From assembly GCA_020072965.1 (NCBI GenBank), contig JAIQFY010000013.1, positions 1 to 64,000 on the forward strand: a stretch of DNA of 64,000 bases, read 5' to 3'. Below the pieces are notes generated by a model. It did not search any database, was not told where the DNA came from, and saw only the letters and a list, made by a program, of their open reading frames with translations. Origin of the DNA: Terriglobia bacterium. GTDB taxonomy: Bacteria; Acidobacteriota; Terriglobia; JAIQFV01. A program made the translations under genes and the position numbers. Each line of letters begins with the position of its first letter. Within the stretch, counting starts at the first letter, position 1. Below are positions 1 to 7,546 of this stretch, piece after piece.

Positions 1-68
1 CCCTTGAGGGCTTCCAGGGCCACTTTCACCTTCATCTCGGCACTGTGCTTCCTCCGCTGCTTCGGCAT
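1..68 (-). CDS. IS3-family transposase OrfA, N-terminal fragment
   Basis: The minus-strand ATG at 68-66 opens a frame reading MPKQRRKHSAEMKVKVALEA and then LKG to the window edge. This matches the start of IS3-family OrfA proteins, where a basic stretch leads into the first helix of the HTH that binds the element ends. Only 22-23 codons are visible. In intact IS3 elements OrfA and OrfB are joined by programmed frameshifting, which cannot be checked here. The gene points away from the HEPN-like gene at 254. Confidence 0.75.
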   Translation of the reverse strand, partial: MPKQRRKHSAEMKVKVALEALK

Positions 69-134
69 CGCTTCCTCCTGGCTCCGCAGCAGCTATTTTA
101 CTACCTTAACCCCTGGTCCGAATTTCGGGGTACA
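1..134 (-). mobile_element. IS3-family insertion sequence, one end (truncated by window start)
   Basis: Read on the minus strand, the sequence starting at 134 begins TGTACCCCGAAATTCGGACC. This has the TG start and C-rich character of an IS3-type terminal inverted repeat. The start codon of an IS3 OrfA-like protein follows about 65 bases further in. The rest of the element lies outside the window, so the other end and the target duplication cannot be seen. The family call rests on the 23 visible OrfA residues plus the end sequence. Confidence 0.7.
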
Positions 135-253
135 CTATAATGCACTGTGCAATCAGTCCCCGGATTGTCGAATGTCGCTGCCTCACTCTTCTTGTTGCAG
201 AATCCAATGTTCCCGACTTTCCCCGTTTGCTTTCGAATTTCAGGGAAAATTAA

Positions 254-1471
254 ATGAAGTTACGAAAAGAAGTGGTTGACCGCTTGATGCTCAGTAAGTC
301 ATTGGTCTCAAACATTAGATTTAATCCCATCTCAGAACCCAGTGGTTATGCCGTGGCTGAACATGTGATCGCGTCGCACGATGCTGCCGAACTGGCATTA
401 GGCGCAATCTGTGATCAACTTGGTTGTCGCTCGGAAAAGGACAAAACTTATTTGATGGATTATTTTCCGTTATTGAAAGAGGCAAAACATCCCCTGAATG
501 ATGTGAGTGGAAAAGGATACTTCGATCAACTCAATCGCGTGCGGATAAATATCAAGCATCTTGGCATTCTTCCAAATGCTAAGCAGTGGGCAAGAGTTGG
601 AGAAAAAACATTTGGTTACATTTCTGAGTGGTGTACCACCTACTTGAAAATTTCATATCATGATTTGGATGCCTCAGCACTTCTAAACTCCGGAGAAGTT
701 ACAGAGCGATTCAATAAGGCCAAGGCTGCATTTCAAGGGCGCGACTATAAATCCTCCTTAGAGTTTATCGCAGCTGCCTTGGATGCCCTCCTGAAGGCGA
801 CTGATGTGCCGGCAATTCCATGGATTGAGGTTGGCAATCCGCGTCCGGAGGATGCAATCCGTCTGTCGGGATATGGTGTCCATGCTAATGATTTTTTGGC
901 ATTGCAGGAATTTCTGCCACGCGTGGAGATCGAACCTGAAACCACCCCGATTTTCAAGTGGGAACAAGAGGTGTATGGCCATCCAGGTAATTGGGATGAA
1001 CAGTCGGTCAGTTTTTGTTTGCAGGCGTTTCTTGATGTAGCACTGCAGATTCAAGACGCCAAATGGAGGCCTGCAGCAATATCGTTCCGCACAATCTTTG
1101 AGTATGAATTAACCGCGTTAGATGATCACGTGGAGATTTGGGATGAGGTGGAAAAGCTGCAGGGTCTCGGGGGCCCTTTGAATCAAGACCCCCAACTGAG
1201 AGGAAAAACGAGGATCGTCCGTCAGACCCTTCAAAAGGGAGAGATCGTCCGGTGCTCCATTGTGACATACGGTGATAAAGCATCCTTCCCTGACAGGTTG
1301 TTTAAGAAGAAAGGGGATGTGCCAACTGAAAAGGTACTTCACGTTTTTACCTTATCAGGATTATTCGGACGGGTGGACCCTACAATGGTTAAGGTTACGT
1401 GTGTGCCAAGGAGTACGGATCTCGTCAGCAAGTTTTTCCCGAATTTACCCGAAATATCCTGGGACCCTTAA
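254..1471 (+). CDS. Hypothetical protein with HEPN-like N-terminal half
   Basis: A 405-residue protein with no signal peptide or membrane segment. I recognise no named family. The N-terminal half is helical and contains RVRINIKH at about residues 95-102, which fits the R-x4-6-H signature of HEPN nuclease or nucleotide-binding domains. An acidic, helix-rich stretch (AHDAAELALG-like, residues 40-50) precedes it, as in many HEPN folds. The C-terminal half (about 190-405) is not recognisable. It starts 120 bases beyond the end of an IS3 element, is visibly more AT-rich than the housekeeping genes that follow, and stands alone with no operon partner. These points suggest acquired DNA. A defence or toxin role is a guess from the motif and the setting only. 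Confidence 0.6.
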   Translation: MKLRKEVVDRLMLSKSLVSNIRFNPISEPSGYAVAEHVIASHDAAELALGAICDQLGCRSEKDKTYLMDYFPLLKEAKHPLNDVSGKGYFDQLNRVRINIKHLGILPNAKQWARVGEKTFGYISEWCTTYLKISYHDLDASALLNSGEVTERFNKAKAAFQGRDYKSSLEFIAAALDALLKATDVPAIPWIEVGNPRPEDAIRLSGYGVHANDFLALQEFLPRVEIEPETTPIFKWEQEVYGHPGNWDEQSVSFCLQAFLDVALQIQDAKWRPAAISFRTIFEYELTALDDHVEIWDEVEKLQGLGGPLNQDPQLRGKTRIVRQTLQKGEIVRCSIVTYGDKASFPDRLFKKKGDVPTEKVLHVFTLSGLFGRVDPTMVKVTCVPRSTDLVSKFFPNLPEISWDP

Positions 1472-1683
1472 GGTGTTGGTCTCGCAAGGGGGTTGCCTTG
1501 AGTTTCAGGCTGAATACTTGCAAAAAATGTTGATTGCGTTATATTGAGGAGATGCTCAGCCAATGGGCGAGCATCAGAAAGAGCATTGAAACAAAGGATC
1601 ACCAGGCATAAATTGTTGTACATTTGTTGCTTATAGGTAAATTATAAATAAACAAAGTGTTTAGTTTCTGTAGAGTATCGAGA

Positions 1684-1755
<72 letters not shown>

Positions 1756-1796
1756 CTGGATACTCTCTGAAAGACCCTTTAACCCTCCCCCGTATT

Positions 1797-2312
1797 TAAA
1801 ATCCAAATTCCAAAATCCAAAGTCCAAACAAAGCCCAAATTCCAAAATCCAAACAGAAGCTAACCCCCAAAGAATCGCGGGAGGCTCACCAATGGAGAAC
1901 AATAAACCAAAGGATCTTCAGGAAAGGACATTTCTATTCGCCAAAAACGTCAGGGCCTTCGCCAAGCTTCTGCCCCGGACGATCTGTAATCATGAAGACG
2001 GACGGCAATTGATCCGAAGCTCGGGATCGGTAGCCGCGAATTTCGTTGAAGCCAATGAGTCTCTGAGCAAGAAAGACTTCCTAATGCGAATTAAGATTTG
2101 TCGGAAGGAGGCCAAGGAAAGTCATCTCTGGCTCCGACTGCTCGAAGCGGGGTCCCCAGGCAATTGCGAAAAGGACAGGGAGGCGCTCCTGGGGGAAGCG
2201 AGAGAACTTATCCTGATCCTTTCTTCCATCATCTCCAAGAATGCGTAGAAGGGTTCTATTGGGGTTTGGATTTTGGGTTTTATTTGGAATTTGGATTTTG
2301 GAATTTGGAATT
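1797..2312. mobile_element. Putative cassette: S23/IVP gene between inverted short-period repeats
   Basis: The left arm (about 1797-1854) is a run of AAATCCAAATTCCAAAATCC-type units. The right arm (about 2259-2312) is the reverse complement of this pattern, built from GGATTTTGG and GGAATTTGG units. The arms enclose one gene (1892-2248) and differ sharply in composition from their surroundings. Arms of this style would give the DNA or RNA an imperfect long stem. No transposase is present. Mobility is inferred from architecture, not shown. Confidence 0.5.
1892..2248 (+). CDS. Four-helix-bundle protein, S23/IVP (23S rRNA intervening-sequence) family
   Basis: A 118-residue soluble, helical protein. 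The segment RSSGSVAANFVEANES (about residues 43-58) is the hallmark of the S23/IVP four-helix-bundle family, usually written R-x-S-x-S-I-x-A-N-I-x-E-G. KDFLMRIKICRKEAKESHLW fits helix three. Family members form pentamers with a basic surface and are found both inside 23S rRNA intervening sequences and as free genes; their biochemical role is not settled. ATG at 1892 is chosen because it starts the conserved part. The open frame runs back to 1706, but that would read through the tRNA gene and the repeat arm. The gene lies between inverted repeat arms; see the cassette entry. Confidence 0.85.
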   Translation: MENNKPKDLQERTFLFAKNVRAFAKLLPRTICNHEDGRQLIRSSGSVAANFVEANESLSKKDFLMRIKICRKEAKESHLWLRLLEAGSPGNCEKDREALLGEARELILILSSIISKNA

Positions 2313-2364
2313 TCCCCTCCCCTGGGGGACAATAGCGCGGACTCATCACGAGAGGGGACATCAA

Positions 2365-3900
2365 GTGGCCTACGACGATCTGCGGGAGTTCATAGCGGCG
2401 CTGGAAAAGGCCGGCGAGTTGAAGCGCATTACGGCCGAGGTGGACTGCGAGCTGGAGATCACCGAGATCACCGACCGCATCTCCAAGGCCGGCGGGCCGG
2501 CCCTGCTTTTTGAACACGTGAAGGGATATTCAGCCCCGGTGTTGATCAATGCGCTTGGCTCTGAAAACCGCATGTTGCTCGGCCTGGAAGCGAAATCGTA
2601 TGGCGAGATTGCCGATCGCATTGAGGCCTTTCTCGATTTCAAGACTCCCGAGGGCCTCATCGATAAGATCAAACTCGTGCCCCAGTTGATGGAGATGGGA
2701 TCCTTCTTTCCCAAGAGTGCCGGCAGCGGATCCTCGAAGGAAGTCATTCTGAAATCGGATTTCGATCTCAACCGCTTTCCTATTCTCAAGTGCTGGCCCG
2801 AGGACGCAGGTCGCTTCATCACTTTTCCGTTGGTTTTCACGCATGACCCTGAGACGGGCAGGCGCAATTGCGGGGTTTATCGCCTGCAGGTCTTTGATGG
2901 CCAGACCACGGGCATGCACTGGCAGATTCACAAGCACGGGGCTGAGCATTTTCGCCGTGCCCAGCGGGCCGCCGGGATGGGTCGCGAAGAAGACAAGCAA
3001 GGAACACCGGCCGATTCGGCAGGCAGGGAAGGATTTTCAAGCAGGCGCCTGGAAGTCGCGGTCGCTATCGGTAGTGATCCCGCGACCATGTTTGCGGGAG
3101 TGTTGCCGCTTCCCGAAGGCGTGGACGAGATGCTGATCTCGGGATTTCTCCGGAAGAAGCCGGTCACCCTGGTCCGCGCGGAAACCGTGAACGTGGAAGT
3201 GCCTGCCAATGCGGAAATCGTTTTGGAAGGATATGTGAACGTTGATGAATTGCGGAAGGAAGGCCCGTTTGGTGACCATACCGGCTACTACTCGCTGGAC
3301 GATCTTTATCCCGTCTTCCATTTGACGTGCATCACGCACCGTCGCGATCCCATTTACGCCACGACGATTGTGGGCCGCCCGCCCATGGAAGACTGCCACA
3401 TGGGCTTCGCGATCGAGCGGATCTTCCTTCCGCTGATGCGGAAGCAATTCCCGGAGATTGTCGATTACCACATGCCGTTCGAGGGGATTTTCCATAACCT
3501 GATGATTGTTTCCATCCGAAAATCCTACCCCGGCCACGCCCGCAAGGTGATGAACGGGATCTGGTCGTTGCCTCAAGCCATGTTTACGAAATGCATTGTG
3601 GTGGTCGATGAGGAAGTTGCCGTGCGAGATCCCCGGGAAGTCGTGTGGAAGGCCCTGAATCACATCGACCCCGAACGGGACATCCAATTCATGCTGGGTC
3701 CGGTGGACTCTCTGGATCATTCGTCGCGCCTTCCGAACTTTGGCTCAAAGATGGGCATCGATGCCACCACGAAATGGCCCGCGGAGGGTTTCCTCCGTCC
3801 CTGGCCGGGGGAAATCAAGATGGACGATGAAACCATCCGGCGCGTTGACGAGATGCTTCCCCTTCTGGGACTTTCCCCCTGGTTAAAAAAGAAGCGCTGA
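2365..3900 (+). CDS. ubiD: UbiD-family prenyl-FMN-dependent decarboxylase
   Basis: A 511-residue cytoplasmic protein resembling UbiD over its full length. UbiD removes the carboxylate of 4-hydroxy-3-polyprenylbenzoate in ubiquinone synthesis; relatives act on other aromatic or acrylic acids. It uses prenylated FMN and a divalent metal. Visible features are RNCGVYRLQ (N168 and R173), GMHWQIHKHG (H189/H191), E288 in LEGYVNV and KEGPFGDHTG (E299), which fit the metal- and cofactor-binding set and the catalytic Glu-Arg-Glu network. A short hydrophilic insert sits at about 206-228. The GTG start at 2365 follows a good AGAGGGG ribosome site at 2351. The open frame upstream to 2098 overlaps the S23 gene and is not used. 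No ubiX-like flavin prenyltransferase gene is in the window, so the physiological substrate is open. Confidence 0.9.
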   Translation: MAYDDLREFIAALEKAGELKRITAEVDCELEITEITDRISKAGGPALLFEHVKGYSAPVLINALGSENRMLLGLEAKSYGEIADRIEAFLDFKTPEGLIDKIKLVPQLMEMGSFFPKSAGSGSSKEVILKSDFDLNRFPILKCWPEDAGRFITFPLVFTHDPETGRRNCGVYRLQVFDGQTTGMHWQIHKHGAEHFRRAQRAAGMGREEDKQGTPADSAGREGFSSRRLEVAVAIGSDPATMFAGVLPLPEGVDEMLISGFLRKKPVTLVRAETVNVEVPANAEIVLEGYVNVDELRKEGPFGDHTGYYSLDDLYPVFHLTCITHRRDPIYATTIVGRPPMEDCHMGFAIERIFLPLMRKQFPEIVDYHMPFEGIFHNLMIVSIRKSYPGHARKVMNGIWSLPQAMFTKCIVVVDEEVAVRDPREVVWKALNHIDPERDIQFMLGPVDSLDHSSRLPNFGSKMGIDATTKWPAEGFLRPWPGEIKMDDETIRRVDEMLPLLGLSPWLKKKR

Positions 3901-3924
3901 TCCGGATGGCCCTCTGCGCAGTTA

Positions 3925-3988
3925 CGCCCCGGCGGTCAACCGTGCGAACTCCTAATGATTTTGCAAGTCTCACCGCTGTGCCGGGGCG
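3925..3988 (+). other. Structured element with 12-bp bulged stem downstream of ubiD
   Basis: CGCCCCG (3925-3931) pairs with CGGGGCG (3982-3988), and GCGGT (3932-3936) pairs with ACCGC (3972-3976). This leaves a five-base bulge on the right side and a loop of about 35 bases. It lies 25 bases after the ubiD stop and is followed by A-rich rather than T-rich sequence, so it is not a classic terminator. It could be a processing or stability element, or a structured RNA. No known riboswitch class was recognised. Confidence 0.4.
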
Positions 3989-4035
3989 AAAAGAAACAAA
4001 GAAAAGTTTTAGTTGAATTCGCCTGCTGGATTCTG

Positions 4036-4044
4036 TGTTATGAT
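4036..4044 (+). promoter_or_regulatory. Extended -10 promoter candidate
   Basis: TGTTATGAT fits the extended -10 form TGnTATAAT with one mismatch. A TTGAAT lies about 20 bases upstream, which is too far for a standard -35. A transcript from here would run about 330 nt to the hairpin terminator at 4349 or, by readthrough, into the HTH gene and pilM. Confidence 0.35.
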
Positions 4045-4348
4045 TCGCGCCATGAGTGGCGTCATACTAGGGGGTACGCACTCCGTCCGATGGTTGCAGA
4101 GTCTGGGGAGCCTTCCGTTGGAGCTCTCTCGCGCAAATTTCACTCTCTCACTTGTGACTGCCGTCACAGGATTTCCAAAGAAAATCAAGGTACTCTAATG
4201 GTGGTGATTGAGGACAGGCCCACATCTTCTTGTGCGAAATTTCCAAAAAAGGGGTAAATTAACCTAAGTAACAGGCCCAATCACCGAAGAAAGAACTTGA
4301 CTCCAATAAAAGGGATGTAATAGAACCCGAGGCGCTGAGACCCGTCGA

Positions 4349-4376
4349 CCTTGAATTCATCATTCAAGGGTTTTTT
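4349..4376 (+). terminator. Intrinsic terminator or attenuator before the HTH gene
   Basis: CCTTGAAT (4349-4356) and ATTCAAGG (4362-4369) form a perfect 8-bp stem with a five-base loop, followed by G and six Ts (4371-4376). It sits only 20 bases before the HTH start codon. It therefore either ends a short upstream transcript or controls readthrough into the pil operon. Confidence 0.6.
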
Positions 4377-4395
4377 ACAAGTCAGGAACAACGCC

Positions 4396-4596
4396 ATGAA
4401 CATTCCGAAAGAAGTGATGAACGTTCGCGAGGCCTCTCAATACCTGGGTATCTCACCTGACACACTGTACAAGTACGTGTCCTCGGCACGCATCCCCGCT
4501 TTCAAGCTCGGCAATCGTTGGCGATTCAAGAAGACCATCCTCGATTCATGGATGGAGCGGAAGAGTTCACTACCCGTCCGGGCGCGTCACCGTTAA
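4396..4596 (+). CDS. Small helix-turn-helix protein (HTH_17/excisionase-like)
   Basis: A 66-residue protein. The core MNVREASQYLGISPDTLYKY and the wing KLGNRWRFKKTILDSWM match the MerR-like HTH_17/excisionase domain: helix-turn-helix followed by the R-W-R-F wing. Such proteins bind DNA as small regulators. ATG at 4396 is preferred over 4351, whose codons would lie in the terminator hairpin. It is the first gene of the row leading into pilM (56 bases away), so a role in pilus gene control is plausible but unproven. It is too short for any effector domain. Confidence 0.75.
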   Translation: MNIPKEVMNVREASQYLGISPDTLYKYVSSARIPAFKLGNRWRFKKTILDSWMERKSSLPVRARHR

Positions 4597-4652
4597 GAGG
4601 ACGGGGGGATTTGGATCGAAGGTATGCTTCTCAATCAGGGCGGACAAAAATC

Positions 4653-5699
4653 ATGTTTGGACTGAGAGAAAAATCGGTTGTGGGGCTCGACATTGGCTCG
4701 AGCACGGTCAAGGTGTGCGAACTGAAGAAGAAGGGCCGCGGCATGGCGGTGGTGACCGGGGGGTTTGAGCCCCTGCCGGCCGACACGGTCGTGGACGGCG
4801 CCATCATGGATGCCAACTCCGTCGCTGAAGCCGTGAACCGGCTGTATCAACGCCTGGGGATCAAGAACCAGCGTGTGGCGACGGCGGTTTCGGGGCATTC
4901 CGTGATCTGCAAGAAAATCACGGTGCCTCAGATGACCGAAGAGGACCTGGCAGAGTCAATTCACTGGGAAGCCGAGCAGCACATCCCCTTTGATATTTCC
5001 GACGTCAATCTCGACTACCAGGTCCTGAAGAGCTCCAGTGCCACGGCCCTGGATGTTCTGCTGGTGGCGGTCAAGCGGGACAAGATCTGGAATCATACTC
5101 AGGCGCTGATCCAGGCAGGGAAGAGCCCCGCCGTCGTGGACTTTGATGCGTTCGCGCTTCAGAACGCTTATGAGGTCAATTACGAACCCGCCCCTTCACT
5201 GTGTGTCGGCCTCCTCAACATCGGCGCCAGTGTGATGAACATCAACATTGTGAAGAACGGCGAGTCACTGTTCACCCGCGACGTTTCCATCGGGGGAAAT
5301 CAGTATACCGACGTGTTTCAGAAAGAAATGAACCTGAGCTTCGAGGAGGCAGAGAAGGTGAAGCGTGCCAAGGGGACTCCCCCCGTGGACGAGAAGACGC
5401 GTCGCACGCTGATCCAGTCGGTCTCTGAAGTCATGTTGCTGGAAATTCACAAGACATTTGACTTTTTCCGCGCCTCTCCCACGGGTGAACCTATCCAGCG
5501 AGTGTACGTTTCGGGGGGCACGGTGCGCATTGAAGGCTTGATTGAATACCTCCGGGAGAAGTTGGGGATCCCGGTGGAAGAACTGGACCCTTTTCGCAAG
5601 ATTAGCCTCGATGAATCCAGAGTCGATGCGGCTAAATTGCGAGACATCTCACCGGCCATGGCCGTCGTGGTTGGCCTGGCCCTTCGCAGCTTCGACTAA
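4653..5699 (+). CDS. pilM: Type IV pilus assembly protein PilM
   Basis: A 348-residue actin-like ATPase-fold protein of the cytoplasmic face of the type IV pilus machine. It binds the N-terminal tail of PilN and links the inner-membrane PilNO complex to the cytoplasmic motor. The phosphate-1 motif GLDIGSSTVKV is at about residues 11-21 and YVSGGTVRIEGL near 285 is the adenosine-motif region. Length and order (pilM first, then N, O, P, Q) are standard. ATG at 4653 is chosen because the family begins MFGL-x6-GLDIG; the open frame reaching back to 4518 overlaps the HTH gene. PilN starts six bases after the stop, so they are co-transcribed. Confidence 0.95.
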   Translation: MFGLREKSVVGLDIGSSTVKVCELKKKGRGMAVVTGGFEPLPADTVVDGAIMDANSVAEAVNRLYQRLGIKNQRVATAVSGHSVICKKITVPQMTEEDLAESIHWEAEQHIPFDISDVNLDYQVLKSSSATALDVLLVAVKRDKIWNHTQALIQAGKSPAVVDFDAFALQNAYEVNYEPAPSLCVGLLNIGASVMNINIVKNGESLFTRDVSIGGNQYTDVFQKEMNLSFEEAEKVKRAKGTPPVDEKTRRTLIQSVSEVMLLEIHKTFDFFRASPTGEPIQRVYVSGGTVRIEGLIEYLREKLGIPVEELDPFRKISLDESRVDAAKLRDISPAMAVVVGLALRSFD

Positions 5700-5705
5700 A
5701 AACCT

Positions 5706-6296
5706 ATGATACGCATCAATCTGCTCGGTGAACGCAAGAAATCGTTTGTCACATTAAAGGCGCCGTCGGGACCACCCAAATCGTCCCTCCTGATCCTGAT
5801 GCTCCTGTTGGTATTCGTCGCCGCGGCCGCCTACCTCTATCAGCGCTACCAGATGCTGAACCGTGAACTGACCACCGTTCAGGCTCAGGTCATCGACGCC
5901 CAGGCGCAGAAAGACAAGAAGCAAAAACTGCTGAAAGAGATCGAGGGGTTTGAGAAAAGGAAGTCGCTGCTGGAGGCCCGAATCGCAGTCATCGACGAAT
6001 TGAAGAGGAACCAACTGGGGCCCATCCAGTGGCTCAATGCGCTCAGTGAGGCGGTCGATCAGAGCCAGACCGTGTGGCTGCTCTCGGTCGGTCAGGCGGA
6101 AGATCACATGACGATCGAAGGCCTCTCCACCTCCCTGAACGGAGTGGCGAATTTTGTGGCCACGCTGAAGCGCTCGAGCGCGTTTACCAACGTCTCCATC
6201 AATGAAACGGCCGTGACAAGCATTTCCGGGATGGATGGATATACTTTTTCAGTCACGATGGACACGAAAGTAAGAAATCTTGCAGCTAAATCGTAA
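5706..6296 (+). CDS. pilN: Type IV pilus inner-membrane protein PilN
   Basis: A 196-residue bitopic protein. It begins MIRINLLGERKK, the short cytoplasmic tail that docks into PilM (consensus I-N-L-L). One transmembrane helix follows at about residues 27-48, then a coiled coil (to about 100) and a periplasmic ferredoxin-like domain. With PilO it forms the alignment subcomplex connecting the motor to the PilP/PilQ gate. Tight spacing on both sides supports one operon. Confidence 0.93.
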   Translation: MIRINLLGERKKSFVTLKAPSGPPKSSLLILMLLLVFVAAAAYLYQRYQMLNRELTTVQAQVIDAQAQKDKKQKLLKEIEGFEKRKSLLEARIAVIDELKRNQLGPIQWLNALSEAVDQSQTVWLLSVGQAEDHMTIEGLSTSLNGVANFVATLKRSSAFTNVSINETAVTSISGMDGYTFSVTMDTKVRNLAAKS

Positions 6297-6320
6297 TACG
6301 AAGAAGAAGGTTTTCCGACC

Positions 6321-6968
6321 ATGGCCTTCGAAAAAATAACCAACCTACCTTGGTATCTTCAACTCCTGATTCTTGCCGTTATTGCCGGCCTCCTGGTCGT
6401 TGGCGTCGAGACGGTATATTTTCGCGACATGTCCGCGAAAATCGATGAACAGAAGAGTCAGTTGAACAGCCTCAATCAGGACCTGGACAAGCTGAAGGGT
6501 GTCGAGAAGCGGCACAGCGAATTCAAGGCGAACAATGCGCGCCTCGAGCAGAAGCTGGCAGGGTTACGGTCCGTTCTTCCCAACGATCGAGACACCGACG
6601 TGCTGATCAAGCAGGTCCAGGAGATCGCATCACGGAGCAATGTTCGCTTGTTGCGTATTCTGGCCAAACCGGTGACCAAGCGCGAGACCTCCGGCCCCAA
6701 GGATGCCGCCGGCAAAAAGGGCGAAGCGCAACCCCAGCTTTATAATGAGATCTCCTTCACGCTGGAGTTGTCGGGCAGCTATGCCGGCCTGGGAATGTTC
6801 TTCGACCGCATTGCGCATTTGCCGAGGATTGTGAATGTCGGCGATCTCGAGATCGCCAGCGCCTCCAGTCCCGGGAAAGTGCGCATGAAGACACAACCTC
6901 CGAAAGGGGCGTCGGACACGATTGTCGCCTCCTGCACTGCTACCGCTTACTTTACTGCGGAAGAGTAG
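6321..6968 (+). CDS. pilO: Type IV pilus inner-membrane protein PilO
   Basis: A 215-residue partner of PilN with the same plan. There is a short N-terminal tail, a transmembrane helix (about 13-35, LQLLILAVIAGLLVVGVETV), a coiled coil (about 38-85) and a periplasmic domain. A lysine- and glycine-rich loop at about 115-135 (GPKDAAGKKGEAQ) interrupts that domain. It lies between pilN and pilP, and the length is normal for the family. Confidence 0.93.
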   Translation: MAFEKITNLPWYLQLLILAVIAGLLVVGVETVYFRDMSAKIDEQKSQLNSLNQDLDKLKGVEKRHSEFKANNARLEQKLAGLRSVLPNDRDTDVLIKQVQEIASRSNVRLLRILAKPVTKRETSGPKDAAGKKGEAQPQLYNEISFTLELSGSYAGLGMFFDRIAHLPRIVNVGDLEIASASSPGKVRMKTQPPKGASDTIVASCTATAYFTAEE

Positions 6969-7003
6969 AAGGCTCCGACGAACGATTCCTGGATTTGTGC
7001 CTT

Positions 7004-7546
7004 ATGAAAAAAATGAAACGATTTTGCCTCTCGCTGGGACTTGTCCTCTTCGTTGTGGTACTCCTGGCGTCCTCCGCCATAGCGGCACAGAAGCCCGCGG
7101 CGGCAAGGCGTGAAGGCGCGAAGGACAAAGCGTCCGCTCCCAGGAAGGCGGCGTTTCCGTTGCCATCCGTTACGCCGGTCCATCCCTCCCCGGAGGACAA
7201 GGGGGACATGCGTCTGCCCGAGCGAGACCCGTTTCGGGCCCTGGTGGTCCGCCAGAGTGACGAGCCCCTCTTTCCAGTGGTTCCCGGCAAACGGGGAATC
7301 CGTGTGAGACAGTTACAGCTCAAGGGAATTGTCAAGGCAGATGGGCATTACATTGCAGTCATGGATACGCGGCAATCTTCGGGAACCTTGTTGTTCCGCG
7401 AGAACGACGAGGTGTCTGACGGCCACGTGGTGTCGATTTCCGAGGACACCGTACAGTTTCAGGAGCGGTCCATCGATCCGCTGGGTAAACCCTATTGGAG
7501 GGATGTGGTTAAGAAAATTTCGGGTTCGGGAGGAGTAAACCCATGA
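7004..7546 (+). CDS. pilP: Type IV pilus assembly protein PilP
   Basis: A 180-residue periplasmic protein that joins the PilNO complex to the secretin PilQ. The signal peptide (about residues 1-25, KRFCLSLGLVLFVVVLLASS) is followed by a basic, disordered stretch. The PilP domain with RDPFRALVV and the beta-rich segment LKGIVKADGHYIAVMD comes next. Classical PilP is a lipoprotein, but no lipobox cysteine is visible after the hydrophobic core, so this one is probably cleaved by the ordinary signal peptidase or left anchored. ATG at 7004 is preferred to a TTG three codons earlier. The stop overlaps the pilQ start. Confidence 0.88.
   Translation: MKKMKRFCLSLGLVLFVVVLLASSAIAAQKPAAARREGAKDKASAPRKAAFPLPSVTPVHPSPEDKGDMRLPERDPFRALVVRQSDEPLFPVVPGKRGIRVRQLQLKGIVKADGHYIAVMDTRQSSGTLLFRENDEVSDGHVVSISEDTVQFQERSIDPLGKPYWRDVVKKISGSGGVNP

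Larger units (their letters stand above)
3901..4395 (+). other. Intergenic region between ubiD and the pil operon
   Basis: 495 bases without a convincing gene. It holds three elements entered separately: a bulged 12-bp stem structure at 3925-3988, an extended -10 promoter near 4036-4044, and a hairpin with a T-run at 4349-4376. The small open frames here (for example 3955-4257) lack ribosome sites and protein-like composition. Confidence 0.6.

Noticed and set aside
2098-2364. Long N-terminal extension of the UbiD frame
   Set aside because: It overlaps the S23 gene and repeat arm, and the GTG at 2365 has a good ribosome site and matches the family start.
3925-3988. Cyclic di-GMP (GEMM) riboswitch ahead of the pil genes
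   Set aside because: The conserved GEMM core and tetraloop-receptor sequences are absent; only a bulged stem can be supported.
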